A stretch of 64,000 nt of DNA, from NCBI GenBank assembly GCA_958496175.1, contig OY292274.1, positions 51,966,630 through 52,030,629 on the forward strand. The letters run 5' to 3'. The notes beneath the pieces are model-generated. The model saw only the letters and a program-made list of their open reading frames with translations. It was not told where the DNA came from and did not search any database. This document shows positions 53,150 through 64,000 of this stretch, in pieces. Source of the stretch: Sisyra terminalis. Its lineage: Eukaryota > Arthropoda > Insecta > Neuroptera > Sisyridae. Made by a program: the position numbers and the translations under genes. Position 1 is the first letter of the stretch. Each line of letters begins with the position of its first letter.

Positions 53150-55080
53150 GATTGATTTCGGAATGCTCCAAAAGTAATTTCAAAGTTAAGGAGCATTTTA
53201 CTTCATTAATATTTTAATAAATATTAGATAAATTGCCATTTGCCACAAACGACTATTGTTGATTTTTGAACCGTGGGACAGGTTAATAAAGGGAAGCGAT
53301 GTTTAAAAGTCTTGCAACCAAAGTGAATTAAAAATGTTCAAAAAATGACGGTCTATACGTTCTGTACTCCGACTTACGTATCCTAGGAATGAATAATATA
53401 AAGTAGGCTTCACCTATTTTCAGGCAAGTTAGAACTGTCCTAGGATAGCTATAGCTTGTCTGAAAAAAAGAAAGCCTACGGCAGATATAAATGGGAATAA
53501 ACATTCTTAATTAACTGAGGTACTTTCCACAGGGTAAGGTCTTGTATTCGATAACGGAAAAAAAACAGGACACTTGACACAAAATTCTTAAAATATGAAC
53601 TTAATTTCTTCATATTTTAATTAATACATAAATTGACATCATTAATAAGCATATTATATAAATAACTAACGGACCAGACAAACGTCGTCCTACCCGAACT
53701 AATTAAGTATCTACTTGAAAATGTTTCCAATGATACATCACACAACTAAAGAAATTTTTGTATCCCTTTGTTTTACGTTGGGGATGCCTTTCTTCATTAT
53801 TTTTATTCAATTATATATAGCCTTTAAAGAGTGGAACAATGTATAAATATGTATTAGCTCCTTGATAGTAAATTTACTATCAAGATACTATCAAATATAC
53901 TGAGGAGCTTATTTGCCTGCTCCAACATATCCTCGGAACATATAGTAAAGTAGAACATTGTGTTGTATCTATATATAAAATTTCACAAAAATCGGTTTAT
54001 TGGTTCTTTTATAAAAAGAAGACATACAGACTGACAAAAATTTCAAATTTATAAATTTGGAATAGGAACATTTTGAAACAAATAATCATTCAAAAATGGG
54101 ATTCAAAATTGAATTGTAACAGTTGTTGGAATTTAAATTATTATTAAATTTCATCGTTTGATTAAATTTCTAATGTAAATCAGACAAAGTAAGCCCTCTC
54201 GTTTTATCCTTTTCATCTACAGGGCCCAAATTGTAAATCTAAGTCCTCTAGGGTCCAACTCAAATACACACAGAAAATTTCAGCAGAATCGGTCCAGAGA
54301 TTTAGGAGGAGTTCAGTCCAGTACATACGTACAGAAGAATTATAAAAGATAATAAGAAAGATATATAAGTCGAACTATAAGTTCAACAAAATATATGAAA
54401 AATCACAACACTCTTTGTTTTAATCCTCAAATAAGACTAGAAAAAACTATTTTTTCTCTGGAAAGTTAGGGAATTTGTGTTGAAGAAAAACTAGACATCC
54501 TAATAGTTATTGGATTAAATGGGTTGTGTACTTCTTATTATTCTCATAGAAAAGTTCTACTCGATAAAAAAAAGTCAATGTTTTTTTAATTACAAATAAA
54601 TATTCGTTTGTGTATTTCTATTGGTTATAACATTACAGCACCTCCCTTGAAATTGTCACGGGTGTTCATTGATTAAAGTATCGGAACATCACTCTAAATA
54701 TCCCAAAATATTAAGAAATTTTTGTCTGGAGTTCCAACTTCAAAAAATTATCAAAAATAAGGTATCCGGATATAAATCGTTGATATATTCGACCCTTTTT
54801 GATGGTAAAAAAAACCGTTATTTAAAAATCGATGAAAAGGCCGATGACCTGTATCTTTTCATTTCTCTATTGTATGGGAACATAGTTGTTCCAAGTGACC
54901 TCGAGAAGAAACCTTCGACTTCATTACCTTTTCCTTTGAAAAAGTGTTACTAATTATATTTTCAAGATGCCAACACATACATGTAGACAATGAAATAAAA
55001 TATCGATAATTTTTTTTCAATGGGTAAACGTTAGTAGGTACCTAATTTTTTAAATCCGGGTACGAATTGAAACTGAAATG
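53150..55080. other. Gene-poor stretch with repeat fragments
   Basis: Repeat text occurs at 53940-54035 (aaaatttcacaaaaatcggtt, agaagacatacagac) and 54266-54350 (aatttcagcagaatcggtcc, ggaggagttcagtcc). An open stretch 54669-54953 of 94 codons lacks an ATG near its start and has no recognisable motif. A 21-bp palindrome near 53870-53890 (gatagtaaatttactatc) is also present. Confidence 0.4.
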
Positions 55081-55620
55081 TCTGTTTCGTAAAATTGATT
55101 TTCTTTGCGACATGCGCAAATGTTGGCGGGTCATTTTGCATCTAACGAGCCAAGTGCATGCTATGGAAAACGCTTTAGGGCTTTACAACGCCAGGGATTA
55201 AACTCGACGTAGGAGCTTGCTGGTTTTGCGGGGAGGTTGCATGAGAATGGAGTGAGAGATGCGAGAAGTAGAAAAGGTCGGCGATACGACGAGGGATGAC
55301 GTGGTGGCTGGACAGACAGACAGATTTTGTGTAAGATTCATTTATCGATTTCCCTGTTGTAATAATTTCCATTTTGAACACGCACGTTTTACAAATATAG
55401 ATCGACTCACGTTCGTGAGAGTTCGCCTCTTTCCGCCATTACGTGTATCGGTTTCATTGCAATTGTATTAGTGAATGTGTGAACCGTCGCTACGTAAACG
55501 TCTGTGACGTCAGCAAATACACGACACGGATGTCGCGCTTTTGTACGAAGATGACCGAACGACCGACAGACAAACAGACCGATGGATAGACGACCTACTG
55601 ACAGACCTCTCTCTCATAAT
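55081..55620. promoter_or_regulatory. CpG-richer patch with a CRE, candidate promoter
   Basis: Base composition changes sharply from AT-rich to mixed, with many CG dinucleotides (gcgagaag, ggcgatacgacg, cgctacgtaaacg). A palindromic TGACGTCA is at 55505-55512. No coding exon follows on either strand within the window, so a transcript from here would have a non-coding or distant first exon. Confidence 0.35.
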
Positions 55621-55824
55621 ATAAAGCCAGTTGAATAAAACCCGTTAAGAGGAGGACGAAAAAAATAAATAAAATAACATACCCAACACAAAAAAAAAAA
55701 CGAGACTTCGTTGATGACGTGATCAACAATTTAAAAAAAAATATTAACGCGACTGCATTTAACTTGACTTTCTTTCGTGCATTCCTCATTTACTCGCGAC
55801 CTTTCTTCTTTAGAAACCAAAGAA

Positions 55825-56902
55825 ACATTATCTTGAAGAAAACAAAATATTTTCAATAAAACATTGCTTTACGTAAAAGTGTACTTTTCTTCTCATAATA
55901 TAAACTTTCTTTCTATAAAAAAATAATTGTAACAATCATTAAGTAGTACTTAAACTCACCCCCCAAAATTCAAACTTCTAACCTTTTAAGGTTCTAACAA
56001 ATAATTAAAATCAATAAAAAAAGACACCAACCATTCAATGGGTAATAGGAAATAATTATGCATATAAAAATCGAGGGTATGGCCACACAAAAATTACATT
56101 CCTCGAAATCGATCTCACTTATAAAAACTTTTCATTATAAAATTAAATATTTTATAAAATTTAACTTATGTATCAACATAAGTCAAAGACCATTTAATCC
56201 GTAAACTCTAGGACACGACCTAGTCGGTCTTTAATTGAATCCGGCTACCTCCATTGCGTGGGAGATGCATTACATATGAGTGATTCTCATCAAATTCCGA
56301 AATTTGGTTGAAAAAATTTTTAAAGTTTGATATTGTAATAATTAAAAATTTTTATAAGTGAGATCGATTTCTACAGGAATGTAATTTTTGTGTGGTCATT
56401 CCCTCGATTTTTATAAGCATAATTATTTTTTATTACCCATTGAATGGTTGATATAACTTTTTATTGATTGTTCATAATAAATCCTTCCTTTGGCTAACTT
56501 TCTAAGACACCGGGGATCGGGGTATCGTGAGTCTGCGAGCCCGGTTAGCCTTCCAATTAGAAATTCTTCCTTGCAATTCACTCTTCATAGGGAGGAACTT
56601 CCTGACAAGAAATCCTTCCTTGTAATTGGTTCCTCCGATCAACGAATTACTGGTCATTGGCAATAAATCCTTCCTTGCCAATACGTAATTCATACAGTTC
56701 AAACATTGATTTAAATTGTTTGTTAGAAACTTAAAAGGTTAGAAGCTTGAATTTTGGGGGATGAGTTTAAATAGGTAATATTTAATGATTGTAACAATTA
56801 TTTTTGTATAGAAAGAAAGTTTATATTATGAGAAGAAAAGTATACTTTTACGTAAAGCAATGTTTTATTGGAAATAATTTGTTTTCTTCTTATAGATAAT
56901 GT
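55825..56902. repeat. 1.1-kb foldback (long inverted repeat)
   Basis: The left arm 55825-56135 and the right arm 56340-56902 are inverted copies. For example, left caataaaacattgctttacg equals the inverse of the right cgtaaagcaatgttttattg, and left gaaatcgatctcacttataa equals the inverse of ttataagtgagatcgatttc. Arms are about 310 bp, with small mismatches and indels. The spacer is about 200 bp. The right arm is interrupted by a 235-bp insertion (56470-56704). This fits a foldback-type DNA element. No target duplication is obvious. Confidence 0.85.
56470..56704. mobile_element. Insertion in the right arm of the foldback
   Basis: The uninterrupted left arm shows the original sequence. In the right arm it is broken by 235 bp flanked by direct repeats ATTGATT (56463-56469 and 56705-56711). 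The insert is less AT-rich (caccggggatcggggtatcg) and holds four spaced copies of an aaatccttccttg-like motif. Most of it is open on the minus strand from 56702 to 56502 (66 codons, no familiar motif). It lacks clear inverted ends, so its class is unknown. Confidence 0.65.
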
Positions 56903-58075
56903 ATAAATATAACTATATTTTACCAATATAGTGGTCCCCAGAATAAACTTATTTTAAACGAATTATAACTACGATTTATAGTTTTGAAAGTGAGGAAATG
57001 GTTTTATAGGCCATACCGTCATTGAATCGTATCTGTTATTGTTTGATAAAGTGCATAAGAGCTTAAAGATAAAAGTTTGGGCCCTAACAGTACTACTGTT
57101 ACATAAATATAATTCTCCTCAGTACAGTGTTATTTGGTGTATTGCCCCGTCAAAATGAGCTATTTGTATCTCTGTATTGTACTTACAACAATAATTTTCA
57201 CTAAAGTCAATATGAATGATTTTTTCATCATTAAGTAGGAAAAAACGTTGAATTTAAGGATTAAATAAGCAAAGAAATAGAAAAAAATCGACTAGTTCAA
57301 AAGTCATTATCTAATATATTGCCATTCCCTCGTTTCAATTTAAAATGAGGGAATGGCGAAATGAAGTATATCTTAAAAAATCTTGGTACATAAACTTTTG
57401 TTATATTTGAATTTTTGTGTAAGTTTACTGTCTTTGACAACTTACTTTACTGTGAAATTATTATTAAGTTATAGTAAATACCTCTATTTTTTTTTCAATG
57501 TTAGGGAATAACGACTAAAAATGTAATCTTGAAATAATTTTCATATTTTTATTTTGGGACAGATATTCTAACATGTGTAAGATGACTTAAATATGTGAAA
57601 TAATCGATAGTATCAAAAGTAATCAAAAATCGATGAGAGGCTTATGAATAATTACAGATGTGTTCATATACCAACTGATAGTAATGGTGTAAGGGAATGG
57701 TTTTCCTCTATGGGACACATATAAAAAATATAATTGAAAACGTGTTCTTTACATTCCAAACTCAAAAGATTTTTGAAAATCTATTAAGTTTTTAATCAAT
57801 TAGTCAAAAATCATTCGCAAAAATTTTTCTAAAGAAAGATAAAAAAAACATTTCAAAAGAGAGCATTGTAATGATAGGGCTACCCACGGTTGCCATTGTC
57901 CACTTCAAAACATTTAATTGATATTTAACTAATAAACTTATGAATTAAAGACTATGATTCACAGATCACTAAGTGACTCATTCAATGATTACAAGTGACC
58001 CACCTGAGTTTTGTTAATTAACCTAGGCAGATAGAAATGAAAACATTACTGAATTAATGCGCGATTCAAACAATA
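56903..58075. other. AT-rich DNA with one strong hairpin
   Basis: A hairpin at 57321-57357 pairs gccattccctc with gagggaatggc plus four further pairs around a 7-nt loop. The rest has no exon or repeat that I can identify. Confidence 0.4.
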
Positions 58076-58083
58076 ATATATAG

Positions 58084-58750
58084 CAGGGGTCACCAATTAG
58101 TTTCTCTCGGGGTCTGCTTTAAGCGATAAAATGATCACCTCGGTTTGCACAAAATTTTATACAATAAAATATTTCATAAATAGATACAATTTTAAGTTTC
58201 ACATAACAATGATAAAAATTACATTTTTTGTTACGAACTCTCTGTCTGAAGTTTGGAGTAAAATTGGTGCAAGCTATTGACATTTAATCCCGGAGATGTT
58301 CATTAGTAAGTCAAGATCGAAATTTATTCTTAATGAAGTTCATCTTCGAAAATGTTGCTTCAGAAATATATGTTGACCCAAACAAAGTAAGAAGTTTCAG
58401 AGCTAATTTTTGTAGTTCCAGATATTTTTTACCATACACAAATTTTATCTCGAAATCTTCACTGGAAACTTCCGCATTCGTGTTTAAAAACTGTGTTTTC
58501 ATGGAAATCGATCATTTCCATCTTCAGAGTAGCTTTATCACTCCCGAAAACAATTACAGCTTCGTTGCTCCATTTACCATCACGTTGCAGAGAGTACACG
58601 CTTCTGAGGATTTCTATAACATTCTCAATTTTCTCAAAATCTGCGAACTTTCATTGAAATTCCGATTTAAGATCCGTAATGAACGTCTTGAACTCAGCGA
58701 CTTGGCCTACAAGTTGTTGTGGACCGCGGTCCACCATTTGGCGACCCCTG
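58084..58750 (-). mobile_element. hAT transposon relic with perfect target duplication
   Basis: Terminal repeats CAGGGGTCACCAA and (inverted) CAGGGGTCGCCAA bound a 667-bp element, flanked by identical octamers ATATATAG (58076-58083, 58751-58758). On the minus strand 58502-58311 is open and encodes the hAT C-terminal dimerisation region (SEDFEIKF, KLALKLLTLFGSTYISEATF, then SKMNFIKNKFRS), like that of the ZBED5/FAM200 group. The N-terminal BED finger and catalytic core are missing or scrambled. The plus-strand frame at 58333-58758 is a shadow of it. Confidence 0.9.
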
Positions 58751-58758
58751 ATATATAG

Positions 58759-60431
58759 TATCAATTTTATTAAGTTTTTTTTTTTTTTTGTAGAGTTCTA
58801 CACAAACTACATAGTACTAAAATCTATTTGTGGAACTACAAAATCACATTTTCCATGTTCAAATTCTGCTATTTTTCATTTAGTATAGAAAGTAGTTTGA
58901 GAAAATTACACAAAAAGTATTTTTACTGTACAAATATTCGCTAGATCTGTACAAGATACCCAGTTCTGCTAATTTCTTTAAAGACCTGTCTTTAATTAAA
59001 ATTATTATCAATTGTATTCTTCAATATTGAAATCTTAGTTCAATAAATATTTCGTGGGAGAAAAAAAAAGTTATTGTTAAAGCGTTTTTGTTTAAGGATT
59101 TTGTTTAACTATTTCAAAGTTATTCCTTTATTCTTGTGAAAAACAAACCTTTATCAGCTTTTTTTTCAGGTGGAAAAAAATAAAAAATGAGCTTTTTTCT
59201 ATTGTTTGCCAATTAATAAATTTTAAAGAGATAAATGTATATCAATCTTAAAGGATAATAGCACCAAAGTGCAAACAAGGGCTTAAAAACGAAATGTAAA
59301 TGTTTTTCATTAATAAAAACATTTTATATACTTTACATATATAATAAAAATAAGAATTCGTGTTAAATTCGATAACGTATTCTAATCTGAGGAATACAAT
59401 GCATTCATATATTTAATCCTAGAAGAATGTAGCCTTTTTCCAAATCAGCCCTCGCCTTACTTCAATATCTAGCGACTTAAGTAAATAATACATACTCCTA
59501 CCATATTATATCTTTCAACAAATTTTGTGTTTCTTTTTAAAATTCTCTTTTCATTGTCACGGTCATGTTTTATCAACAATCCAAAAAAGAATGTTTTTCT
59601 TTTTTATATTCCACGCTTATCTTTGTTTATTTTTCACTTATCAGAGAAAAAAAGAGAACCTCTAAGATGAATAAATAGAAAATAGAGATTATTTCACGAG
59701 TTGTCCGCGTGTTTCACTAGAAAAAAATTACAACAAATTACAAAGTCAAACATTTCTTATCAATAAAATACGTGAAAAATTATCAAAAGAAAAATTATGG
59801 CAATAAATGAATCATGTACAACATACAAAACTAACCAAGTCTCACAAAAGAATTAAACCATTTGAATCGAAGGTATAATAAAATTTGAATGTAAAAAAGT
59901 TATAATCCTTGAAAAATTTCCAACTAAAATACTGTAGGAAAATTGGATCATTTTTTTATTAGTAGTTGCTTCTTACGAAACGCTATTAATGAAAAACTAT
60001 TGGTCATTAGTATTTTCCGTAATTCAGGAAATTCTATCCATACATCTGGATGCAAATGAATCATTCAGATTAAAGTTATTATGATTTTAATTTATCATTC
60101 TTAAGCAATGCCTATTGTAAGTTCCAATGTATTAGTCTTATATAAAACTCAAGCATTTTATGAAATAAGGTTTTTCCATTGACTTTGATAATTTCACCAT
60201 TTCTTCCCAACAGGGGCGATACCGTTCCCAGTAAACGCTAGAAATTTCTAATATGATTTTAATAGCGATAAGGAAAAATGAAATAAGTTTTAAATAACAC
60301 TTTTATTTCGTTACTCACTAGACAAAGTGGATCGAAGAATTATTATAAAGGCGATAGTTTTTAAGGCATTGCGAATCGGCCCTTTAACCTACATCTACAA
60401 TATATAAAAATATTGCTAATTTAATGTTACA
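58759..60431. other. AT-rich intergenic DNA
   Basis: No exon, RNA gene or recognisable repeat was found. Confidence 0.4.
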
Positions 60432-60849
60432 TCTATATATAAATGTTATGTTGGTTTGTGTAGCCTAATGTAGCCAAAACTCAAAAAATTCTGCATCGAT
60501 TTAGCTCAAATTTTGTCACTATATACAATCCACTTCAAAGATGGTTTTTATCTATTTCTTGCGTCAGTAACATACCTATGACCACAAGAAAACAGCCTTC
60601 TTCAACGATCAATACTACTACGTCAATTGCTGCTATTAACACTTCGTTGTTACGATCATATAATGATTTTTAGAGGTATAGCAATTTTCATCAAAATTTA
60701 ATTGAAAAATGTATATTTTGAAGATAAGTTATAAAAGGTACAGCAAGGGATGCTGCGAGTTGCTAAGGGGAAGATTTTTAAGTTCCAGTTATTTACTTAT
60801 AGCCATTATAATATAGACTAGCAGGATAACATCTGCCGGGTTCAGCTAG
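60432..60849 (+). mobile_element. Short non-autonomous Helitron
   Basis: The element starts TCTATATATAAATGTTATG and ends CCGGGTTCAGCTAG. It is inserted exactly between A (60431) and T (60850), as Helitrons do, without target duplication. The 3' end CTAG fits the CTRR rule. A small hairpin (gcag...ctgc, 60818-60833) lies about 15 nt before it. The start tctatatataaat and the end gggttcagctag are widespread at insect Helitron termini. It has no coding capacity. Confidence 0.85.
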
Positions 60850-62169
60850 TATTTTTCAAAAGGTAAATTAGTAACATAGATAGAGTATCAATGTTGAAAA
60901 ACGTAATTTGATTGTAAATTCTTAATCATAGAATAATATTGGATATCATAGTACTATGTAGTGATTACACTACACTTTCTAAGTAATCATAAATTGACCT
61001 TAAGTTTGATCCAAAGTTTTTTTAATATTTCAATAATCGACCATAACGAATTATAATGGATTGTGGCTACAGTTATGAATCAAATCTCCTTAAAAAAAGT
61101 CTTTTTTTTCAAGTATTGTTCCGAGAAAATGTAAACCTTAGTTGAAGGTCGATGGAAATGGTCTTTACTCTTCTTCTAATTAAAAATTAATATTTCTTTA
61201 AAGTTTCCAAAAGTTCAAATCTAAACATCTTCTAATTGGTCAAGTGATAATCTAAAACATCGGTTTTTACATTATTTTTCTTAATAAAGTTTGTGGAGAA
61301 ATAAAAAAATGTCCTCACGATACGAAAGGTATAGCTAATATTGCGATGTTAAATCGGGCATTTTTATAACTTAAGTATAAATACAGAATACCAGCAGTGT
61401 ATTGATATAAATGATAATTTATAGTTTAAATTCCGACATTTATTATTTGGACCAATGGCCCATCATACATTAAGATTATGAAACCTTTTTCAAAAGGATA
61501 CAAGTATCGTCCGTACCGATCAAAAAATAGCGGCCCACTTGAGAGTCGCATGCAACCCATAATATTTTATGGGTCAGTAATGCAATAAATTACCTGTTAT
61601 AATACAAACTCAATTGAATTGCAAATACGGTTTTCTTTTTTGGGATTATGTGGCCCACTTATTGATACTTCTTTGAAAGTGACCCAAGGCTTTAAAAAGG
61701 TTGTCGATCCCTGCCCTAAACAATAAGAAGTAAAATCTTATTACTCATAAAAAGCTATGTAGCTGAACTCGTTTATAATCATTTATTATAAGTCTTTAGT
61801 TGTTAAAATCGATTAATATTTCCAATTTTTAATTAGTAGAAGGTATCCAATCAAATATACAAATGGTCGTTAAAACTGAGGAGTCATTGTAGCTGAATTG
61901 TTAATATATCTATGTTTACTTATATATTTTTCGATCCTTGATTAGGTTTTTATCACATGTTTAGGCTTAATAAAGACTTTCATTACAGCTGAAGCTATAT
62001 TTGATACTAAAAATTGTAATCCAATGAACTTACAAGCATTAATTGTCTGATTGTTTTATATTTTATTTTTAATATTCCTTTATCTTTTTGCCAGTTTAAA
62101 GACCAGTTGTAGTGTCTTGTATTAAATAAAAATTGTGCTATTTTTTTAAACTGTTTTAAAAACAACTTG
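60850..62169. other. Intergenic with a hAT end fragment
   Basis: A block near 61520-61715 (gcggcccacttgagagtcgc, gtggcccacttattgatact, aaggttgtcgatccctg) resembles the right end of a hAT element (inverted: CAGGGATCGACAACC). The left end and target duplication are not evident. The rest is AT-rich without exons. Confidence 0.4.
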
Positions 62170-62345
62170 TTCTGGTTCTGTCAGTTTATATTGAGCAGAA
62201 CAAAGCCGCGCTTTACTCTCCTCTTCACCGCGATCTTCTACATCTGTCTCGATTTTCCCGCACGCCGCCTAAAATTGTTGTTGTCGTGCACAAGATGGAG
62301 TTCAAGGCCTAATGACGTATAAACGTACACTTTCGTGATTACTAG
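62170..62345. promoter_or_regulatory. Small CpG-richer island, candidate promoter or 5' exon
   Basis: A short island (aagccgcgctttactctcc, caccgcgatcttc, ttcccgcacgccgcc) stands in AT-rich DNA, followed by gtgcacaagatggagttcaa. The ATG there is followed by a stop after five codons, so any transcript would use another start. Orientation is not determined. Confidence 0.3.
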
Positions 62346-62899
62346 AGAGCCAATGTTGCCAACTAATGCAGAAAACTATAAAGTATTCGTATGGACATTT
62401 GCATTTATCGGCAACTTTTACTTATTTGATGTATCAGGCCATGAAAGATAACAACTCTGATAGGCATATTGATTGAAATAACTTAAAATAAGTGAAAAAC
62501 GTAATTAAAATTCAATGTTCAGTAATGAAAATTTGTAAAAATTAACCATAACCGCAGTAGGCTGCAAGAATGTTAACACGGGTCAGCACTAAAGTCTTAC
62601 ACTATATTTGCCAAGGACTATATATAGAAATGTTATAATAATCATTACTGATTACACAAAATATATTTACTAATAAATTGTATTAGATTTATAATTTTAT
62701 TTATCTATTAAAAGATATAAATTATTCCAATAATATTTTTGAGTATCTTTGTTATTTAAGAGTGGACGGTCTGTGGTCAAAAAACGGGATACTACACAAT
62801 GACCAGAAACTAGAAAAAACATACGATTATGAAAACAATTTTATTTTTCACAAACCATATCAGATTATTATATGACAATAATAATAAAATTTAAAACAA

Positions 62900-63375
62900 C
62901 AGTAATCCCCCGCTTAACGAAAATTCGATATTACGGGCATAGTTAATTAAGTATCAAAATTTCGGTAAACGGGTGAAATATTTGCAATTACGGACAATAT
63001 ATCTATACTTTTTTTTCTATTTTTCTTACATGTTTTGTGAGGAATCCCAAAAATAAATTGTTAAAAAAAGATTTTTAGTACATAAATACAGTTTATGCTT
63101 GGTTTTGTTACACGAGGAATCCCAAAATAGTCATCAAACGTTCTTATGAATTATTGTTCGATGTTATTTAGTATAGTACAGTGTTAATTTATTTACTTTC
63201 TATATTAGTATGAATCTATAGTCAAATTGGGTTCTTTTACGGGTATTTATACTAGCTGGAACGCATCTATCACTTTGCAATGGGATTTTATAGTAATAGC
63301 GGTTTCGTTTAACGGATTTTCGATTTACGGGCAGTTTTGAGGAACACATCCTATCCGTAAAGCGGGGAATTACTG
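62900..63375. mobile_element. pogo/Tigger-like MITE 2
   Basis: Ends CAGTAATCCCCCGCTTAACG and (inverted) CAGTAATTCCCCGCTTTACG match with two differences. TA follows the right end (63376-63377); the left flank is AA, so the duplication has decayed. The interior has sub-terminal blocks attacgggca and tttacgggca in inverted context. 476 bp, no coding capacity. Confidence 0.75.
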
Positions 63376-63377
63376 TA

Positions 63378-64000
63378 CAAATATTTGCGGTTCAAATTGA
63401 TGTTTGTTTTTTTTAACAATCAAAGAAGTTGTAAGTTTTGTCTTTTACAATTATATGCCTCGCAGCCGTTGAAATACATTCTTAATTCGCTGGGGTCGAA
63501 AAACCCTGACTAATGAGACGTGGGTAAACTTGGGTATATAACTAATAGGTTTCAAAAACTTCTGCAAAAGACTATATGGTTCAACTATTTTATCATATAA
63601 TTATAAAGATACTAGAGACTAATGTAAACAATATCATAAATCGATGATTTTGGAAAATTAAAAGACATGATTTGGAGCGTTTCTGTGCAAAATCAGGCGA
63701 TTTTCCTCCTAATGAGGTATTATATCCGAAAAACACGATAGGTATTTCAAAATTTCAGACTCCTAATTTTGATACTATCACTCAAAAAAGAAAGACAAAA
63801 TTTTAGTACATGTAATGATCAAATTGTATGTTACAAATTATGGACAAAATGCAGGGATGTATAATACTACCACACAAAAACACGACTTTCAATTCAAAAT
63901 CCACAACTTCCACAAAAGGAGTTGTAATAACATAAGTATATAGGATATAATAAAAACAATAAATACGATTTGAAAAGTACAAATTATTTTTTTGATTTTT
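63378..64000. other. AT-rich DNA to the right edge
   Basis: Nothing recognisable as a gene, RNA or repeat. Confidence 0.4.

Noticed and set aside
54669..54953. 94-codon open stretch on the plus strand
   Set aside because: It begins at TTG with no ATG upstream, has no recognisable motif, splice context or codon bias, and could arise by chance or from an old repeat.
58333..58758. 141-codon plus-strand frame
   Set aside because: It is the antisense of the hAT dimerisation region and ends in the hAT terminal repeat.

Overview
The window is nuclear DNA of an animal, most likely an insect. All recognisable genes are spliced, with GT-AG introns that are often only 54-70 nt long. The DNA between them is very AT-rich (by eye roughly 70%), and the proteins match animal families: YIF1, PACS, CDKL, GPHR/GPR89 and IRF2BP. 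Tiny introns, abundant ATGTATGTA-type motifs and Gln/His-rich low-complexity coding sequence suggest a fly-like (dipteran) genome, but this is inference. I saw no rRNA gene, CRISPR array, bacterial operon or authentic tRNA gene.

Layout. 1-293 (-): first two exons of an ankyrin-repeat protein running off the left edge. 294-8379: AT-rich DNA with repeat relics. 8380-9810 (+): YIF1, six exons, 350 aa. 13301-17140 (+): PACS, twelve exons, 820 aa. 17141-23499: intergenic, repeats. 23500-25227 (+): CDKL1/4-like kinase, five exons, 354 aa. 25428-28236 (-): Golgi pH regulator GPHR, eight exons, 454 aa, tail-to-tail with the kinase. 29090-31210: cluster of diverged direct and inverted repeats. 32367-37467 (-): an unrecognised acidic protein of at least 1025 aa with many TQT-like motifs; its last intron holds a LINE with a nested pogo-like MITE. 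42661-50657 (-): IRF2BP-family regulator (IRF2BPL; Drosophila Pits), three exons, 565 aa, 6.2-kb first intron. 50658-64000: putative promoter DNA, then gene-poor DNA rich in transposon remnants.

The exon chains were joined by hand and kept in frame across every junction. Five genes give complete reading frames; the 5' end of the 32-37 kb gene and the 3' part of the ankyrin gene are missing. The genes do not form a pathway. YIF1, PACS and GPHR all act in the Golgi/endomembrane system, but nothing in the sequence links their expression.

Mobile DNA is the other main content. It includes a tRNA-derived SINE family (at least seven copies), hAT elements (one with a perfect 8-bp target duplication), a Tc1 remnant, two pogo/Tigger-like MITEs, a short Helitron with exact termini, a MITE family whose end has become a tandem array, and a 1.1-kb foldback whose right arm carries a younger insertion. 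I did not find a convincing new multi-gene system. The strongest unexplained items are the TQT-rich protein, the SINE family and the nested foldback.
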